Positions 60,005 to 64,000 of a DNA stretch of 64,000 nucleotides are shown in pieces (position 1 is the stretch's first letter; each line of letters starts with the position of its first letter). Under the pieces are notes generated by a model. That model was not told the origin of the DNA. It saw only the letters and a program-made list of their open reading frames with translations, and did not search any database. Position numbers and translations under genes: made by a program. The DNA comes from Paragordius varius (taxonomy: Eukaryota; Nematomorpha), in assembly GCA_964247055.1 (NCBI GenBank), contig OZ176057.1, forward strand, positions 1,488,001-1,552,000, written 5' to 3'.

Positions 60005-61590
60005 CTTTATATCAAAAATCTTTTTCAGGATAATAAAAAGGATGTGCATTTAGTAACTCCATATTTACATGAAAAAGTTTTAGAAAGCCTATTACCGCGG
60101 CCTCATGAGAAACGCTGATAATTATTTTGCCATGGATAAGGCCAAAATTTGGGATCACACATCCAATCTTTACGAAACAAACACCACTAATTTTAAAAAA
60201 AGGTCCTTCTTTGCTAAAAGAAGAAGTGGAATGGGCTGTAATACATTTGGCCATTGAAAAAGCAGAGGTGCTCAACGATTCCAAAATCATAAAACATATC
60301 CCGCTTGATATCCTACACGATTTTTTTCAAAATAAATCATTTTGGAAAAAAGGAGGGGTAAATCTATTTTGATACCTATTCTGAAAAAGAGAAATCCCGA
60401 AATAAATGACAATTTTAGAACAATATCTCTAACAAATCAATTGTGTAAAATCATCCATCAAAAACGCCTTCAATCTATAGAAACAGACATAGAATTTAAT
60501 AAACAAATCATGCGCTTTGTAGATATTTCAAGGCTTTTGATTCCATCCAACATAATCATCTACCTTTTTAAAATAGCTAGGATTTCAACGTTTTCAATCA
60601 ACATAATATTTGCAATTTACTCTAGTTCGACTGCTATGGTTTCCACAAATTATGGGGTAACTGATCCCTGGATGGTGGATGTGAAGTTACATCAGGTCTG
60701 CGTCTCATCACCTATTTTGTTTAATGCATAAATGCTGAGAAAATTACCAATTGCGTCCAGGTTAGAGGCTCTGATGTAACTTTTATACACTATGCAGCTG
60801 AAACGGTAATCTTCGCAGACAATCCAAACTCATCTCATACTACAATGTTTTGTAGATGAGTGCCAAAAATATTGGTTACATAGGTTAATATAAATCAAAG
60901 ATAATACAAAGTAACCCGAAAGTAGAAAAAGCTTTAATAACCACGGGAATTCTTTGAAACAGTCAAAAAATACACAAATTTCGAGAATACCGATGGATTA
61001 ATTGTACTCCGGAGGTAAAAAGGATAGCTATAGCCCAAACGGCCACAAATAATTATAACAATGGGCATTCCATGTCAGCTTAAAAACGAGAATTCGACTC
61101 TCAAATGCAATCATTTTTCCAACTTTTTTCTAAGGGTGTAAAGGTTGGAATTTAAAAAAATCCTGCCTACAGAAAATATCCTTTAAACTCTGGATGTGGA
61201 GAAAACGTTTGCAAATAAAATGGAAGGAATAAATAACTAACAAGGCAATTTTAAATAAAGCCAATCACGATATGTCATTGCTTGGGATGTCCATCTGTAC
61301 CAAACTATCCTACTTTGGCCACATTATGGGATCCACTCATTGGAAAAATCCTTGATGTTGGGAAATGTTAGTGGTACATGTAAAAGGGGCCGAAGAAGGA
61401 TAAGATGGATGGTCAAAATCAATGCAACCTTGACAGAACTCAATATTACTCCAAATGGCAACCTATGGAGAATTTTATTAAAAATATACCAAAAAGTCTT
61501 CCTCGACTGTAACAATACACACATACATTATATAAATACTGTAAACCGTTGTAATAACAATATAATAAACTTTGCTTTATAAAAATATCA
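60005..61590 (+). mobile_element. LINE fragment, 5'-truncated, broken reverse transcriptase
   Basis: Reverse-transcriptase pieces: ILIPILKKRNPEINDNFRTI with SLTNQLCKIIHQKRLQSI (the P-I-x-K-K...N-x-R-x-I-S-L block) and GVTDPWMVDVKLHQVCVSSP (the GVxQGxxLSP-like block). Near the 3' end are LSYFGHIM and GNVSGTCKRGRRRIRWM, the FGHxxR...GKRxRGRxxxRW tail seen in many animal LINEs. Frameshifts and stops make it inactive. It interrupts unit 4 after tttttaaattggcttta. The clade is not resolved. Confidence 0.75.
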
Positions 61591-61610
61591 TTTTTGGTAT
61601 ATTTAATACC

Positions 61611-61884
61611 AGAATCCCAACCTTTTTTGTTCACGCCCCAGCAAATTGAACATAAAAATTCCGCTTCGCTCTTAAAAAATATAAGATTAAAATATAAAAT
61701 ATAATATAAAAAAACCCCAATCAATGAGATACTTATCTGCAATTTTCAATTATTTTTTTCCATATAAATTTTGATAACTCGCACCTGAAATTTTTTAATT
61801 TAAATCTAGTTTTATTTTTAATTGAATTCTTCAAATTTTTCGCGCCATCCTATTTTTCTACCCCTCCTTTTGGAAACCACTGTT
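61611..61884. mobile_element. non-autonomous hAT (CAGTGGTTTCCAAAAGG ends)
   Basis: The left end is cagaatcccaaccttttttg then ttcacgcccc. The right end is ctacccctccttttggaaac then cactg. The inverted ends resemble CAGTGGTTCCCAACCTTTTTT, a common hAT end. No frame. The target duplication is unclear. Confidence 0.55.
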
Positions 61885-61941
61885 TTAAACCATTTATTTG
61901 CCAATTTTAAAAATTTTACAGTTCAAAATATAGATACCTAC

Positions 61942-62195
61942 ATTTCAAATTGTATAAATTCAAATTCATCCTTGAACGATAAAATTCACCCTCGACCAAA
62001 ATCACCCTAAATAAATTAAGTGTTTTTTATGATTAAAATTTACCTAGATTTATTAATTTTTTTAAAAATTAAATTTTGTTTGTAATTTAATAATATTGAG
62101 AAAATAATAAACTATGCCATAAACATATATTTCCTATCATTGATGGGTTTTATTAGCCCGAAAATTTATTTTTAAGGTGAATTTGAATTGTAATT
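61942..62195. mobile_element. palindromic MITE P1, decayed
   Basis: Left acatttcaaattgtataaat then tcaaattcatccttgaacg. Right ttaaggtgaatttgaattgt. Confidence 0.6.
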
Positions 62196-62374
62196 TGGCG
62201 GCTAGAGTATTTATCTCCTAGTTATTTTTAAATATGATATGCCTATGTTAAAATTTGGCACCGAGGGAATGCTTTGAGGCAGTTAAATTGCCCTAATGAA
62301 ATGCAATACACTCTTTGGGTAATTAAAAATATTATAATTACTTTAAATATTTTTTATATTTAAAAGATTTATAC

Positions 62375-62413
62375 ATGTCGTTGGTTCTTCTCTAGTTGTT
62401 GATTGTGTGGTAC
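62375..62413 (-). CDS. mini-exon 39 (type C)
   Basis: 39 nt. Encodes TTQSTTREEPTT (Thr to Arg). Acceptor aaattAG|GT. The donor is T|GTATAA, so the joined codon would start with T. Confidence 0.65.
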
Positions 62414-62512
62414 CTAATTTTCATAAATAATTAGCAATTTTTTTAAAATATAACATAAGATACATTATTAACATTATATTTGATTTTTCTTTCAATTTGT
62501 GCTATTATATCT

Positions 62513-62814
62513 AAGTAAAAATTAAAATTCTAAGGACAAAACGTAATATAAAGACAAATTTTTTCTTTAAAAGATAACCATACATTTTCCATCCTTAATT
62601 TATCCTATTAAAAAAATTTGATAACACTCGAAAAATATGTAATTGATTGTGTTACCAATATACATCTCCATTTTCTATATTTTGCAGTTAAAAACAATGA
62701 GTTAGTTGAATGTGAAAAAATCAGATTTAAAAAGTATGGTTGTCTTTTATAAAAAATTATTTATTTTAATATATTTACGTTTTGTCCGTATAGATTTCCA
62801 ATTTTTACTGTATA
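62513..62814. mobile_element. mariner-like MITE M1
   Basis: Left aagtaaaaattaaaattcta then aggacaaaacgt. Right tacgttttgtccgtatagat then atttttactgta. One of the best-kept copies. Confidence 0.8.
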
Positions 62815-63154
62815 GTTTGTCGAAACAAATTTTTTTTATAAATTATTTTTTTCCAACGTTTGCAAAGATTGTAATTTAAAATTGGTATTTATTTGGTAGG
62901 AATCGGTTTCTTTCAACCAATGAGATTGGGCCTATTTTGATATAAAATTTCAGCAATGTTTGTAAAACCCAGCCCTTTTATTTTTAAGTATTATTTTTTA
63001 GGGCTAACGCCCACCCCCCCAAAAAAATATTTATTATAGCAATAACTGTTTTTATTTCAATTAGTGAGTTTTATAAAAATTCTATAATATGAATAATTTG
63101 CACTTAGAAATCCGATAATGAAATATATTATTTAAATTTTATCCTAACTAATAC

Positions 63155-63193
63155 TTGTGCTAGGCGCTTCTGTAGCTGTTGAATGCGTGGAAC
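63155..63193 (-). CDS. mini-exon 40 (type A)
   Basis: 39 nt. Encodes STHSTATEAPST. Acceptor tgtAG|GT. Donor A|GTATTA. Intron of 144 bp from mini-exon 41. Confidence 0.7.
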
Positions 63194-63337
63194 CTACACA
63201 AGGAATATATTTATTTAATAATATATTTTTTAAAATCTGATAACAACCTTATATATAAAAATTATTCAAATTTTTAATATATAACTATATTTTCAAATTA
63301 AATATAATTTGTAAAATTTTTTTTATAATTTAAATAC

Positions 63338-63370
63338 TTGTCACAGGTTCCGTAGTTGTCGAACTCGTAG
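63338..63370 (-). CDS. mini-exon 41 (type B, 33 nt), most upstream in window
   Basis: 33 nt. Encodes TSSTTTEPVT. Acceptor atttAG|CT. Donor A|GTATTT. In gene order this is the first exon seen. The gene continues beyond the right edge. Confidence 0.7.
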
Positions 63371-63416
63371 CTAAATCATTAAAATATTGAATATAAAATA
63401 AATATTTTTTAAAAGT

Positions 63417-63502
63417 TATATATATATATATATAGAAAGGATAATTGTATCAAATTCAGAAAATTGGGAGGATTTTATTATATATATATATATATATATG
63501 TT
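63417..63502. repeat. AT microsatellites
   Basis: Two TA runs at about 63417-63435 and 63478-63500. Confidence 0.85.
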
Positions 63503-64000
63503 TATATGTATAAAAGATAATAACTATTAAAATATGTGAAAAAAATTTGGGAATTAAATGTTGTCATATAAGGGATATAGATGCAAAAATTTCAAAAAAT
63601 ATCTGTTCTATCGATTAATATCCTAACACTTTATTACCTTTTCACTTTTTTGTCCCAGTTTACATATTGGGGTAATTTTATATCCCAGAGCTCATTTTTT
63701 CAAATAAACCATTAGTTATATTTATAAATTATTATTAAACATTGTTCTCATGTATTATTAGACTAAAATACTTATTTTTATATAGTTTTGTGACGACACC
63801 TATGTAAAATTTGGAAATCTGCGAAACACGATTGAAACAAAACAACTGGTATTAAAATCAAAATTTATCAAGTTTTGTTGGTAAAATGTAGCATGAAAGC
63901 TTTTCAATGTTAATTATTTATATTTTCTAACCCCAAATTCGGCTTGATACTTTAAATACTGTTTCTCAAATTTTAAAATCGCTGAGATGTACTACCCCTA
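63503..64000. other. intron sequence shared with older array blocks
   Basis: The stretch taccttttcacttttttgtc followed by a decayed cccagtttacat matches the intron block at 40.37, 47.31 and 51.99 kb. The array's duplicated landscape therefore continues past the window edge. Confidence 0.6.

Larger units (their letters stand above)
32001..63370 (-). other. mini-exon array gene: mucin-like Thr-rich repeat protein
   Basis: Forty-one copies of a short block share one design on the - strand: AG, then an exon of mostly 33, 36 or 39 nt (27 nt in two), then GT. Reading starts with two bases and ends with one, so the exons are symmetric 1-1 and any set can be joined in frame. Each encodes about 11-13 residues of the form (T/S)TT(Q/H)STTTE(x)PxT. 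No in-frame stop occurs in any copy in the frame set by its neighbours, apart from one frame-shifted copy. Ser/Thr/Pro repeats of this kind are dense O-glycosylation targets in mucins and cell-surface stalks. Transcription runs right to left. The 5' exons with any signal peptide lie beyond 64 kb. Donors are weak (A|GTATAT, A|GTATTA, A|GTTTAT). Name and homologue are unknown. RNA evidence is needed to say which exons are used. Confidence 0.75.

Noticed and set aside
32001-63370. Mini-exon blocks as an array of non-coding RNA genes or tRNA fragments.
   Set aside because: Changes follow codons (indels in threes, Thr/Ser kept), there is no conserved stem, and no box A/B.
11630-63500. Spaced repeats as a CRISPR-like array.
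   Set aside because: The genome is eukaryotic and the repeats are exons, MITEs and microsatellites with irregular spacing.
40364-63660. Conserved intron block (tttttgtcctggttgacat) as a further exon of the array gene.
   Set aside because: Copies differ by single-base indels in the would-be frame (run of 5 against 6 T), and no acceptor is shared. Its conservation is explained by duplication.

Overview
The window is very AT-rich, intron-rich animal DNA, most likely from an invertebrate. The signs are small exons with GT/AG borders, hAT and mariner-like transposons with their MITEs, a LINE, a tRNA-derived SINE and a Ty3/gypsy fossil. No bacterial gene organisation is present. I cannot name the species.

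Two host genes can be supported. (1) At the left edge, on the + strand, is the 3' part of an extracellular leucine-rich-repeat (LRR) protein. Three exons (to 324, 2674-3714, 4978-5099) join in matching phase 1 and end at a TAA. (2) From 32.0 kb to 63.4 kb, on the - strand, lie 41 recognisable copies of a mini-exon, nearly all 33, 36 or 39 nt. They begin after AG and end before GT, and most are in symmetric 1-1 phase. Each encodes about 11-13 residues of a Thr-rich, mucin-like repeat with consensus (T/S)TT(Q/H)STTTE(x)PxT. The gene runs from right to left. Its 5' end lies beyond 64 kb, and its 3' end is at or left of 32.0 kb. This array is the main discovery of the window.

The array grew by nested duplication. 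A ~430-bp unit (one mini-exon plus one palindromic MITE) is repeated at 41.3-43.5 kb. A ~4.67-kb unit with about six mini-exons is repeated at 43.5-48.1, 48.1-52.8, 52.8-56.5 (with a ~1-kb internal deletion) and 56.5-60 kb (diverged and cut by a LINE). Thirty-six copies keep an AG/GT pair in a frame-compatible exon. Five have lost a splice site, and one of those is also out of frame. Joined in order, the copies would give a long Ser/Thr-rich extracellular stalk. Which exons are used cannot be read from DNA alone.

Between the two genes (5-32 kb) and inside the introns the sequence is repeats. There are two hAT elements with terminal repeats and 8-bp target duplications (16386-18658; 19531-21480), the second inserted in a mariner-type MITE. 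A pair of non-autonomous hAT elements carry internal repeated modules (10007-11629; 34437-36703). There are many copies of a mariner-like MITE and of two palindromic MITE families, a ~1.2-kb fold-back palindrome (38.0-39.2 kb, with a second copy near 25 kb), a broken gypsy fossil (27.5-30.4 kb), and a SINE inserted in a MITE (37.5 kb).
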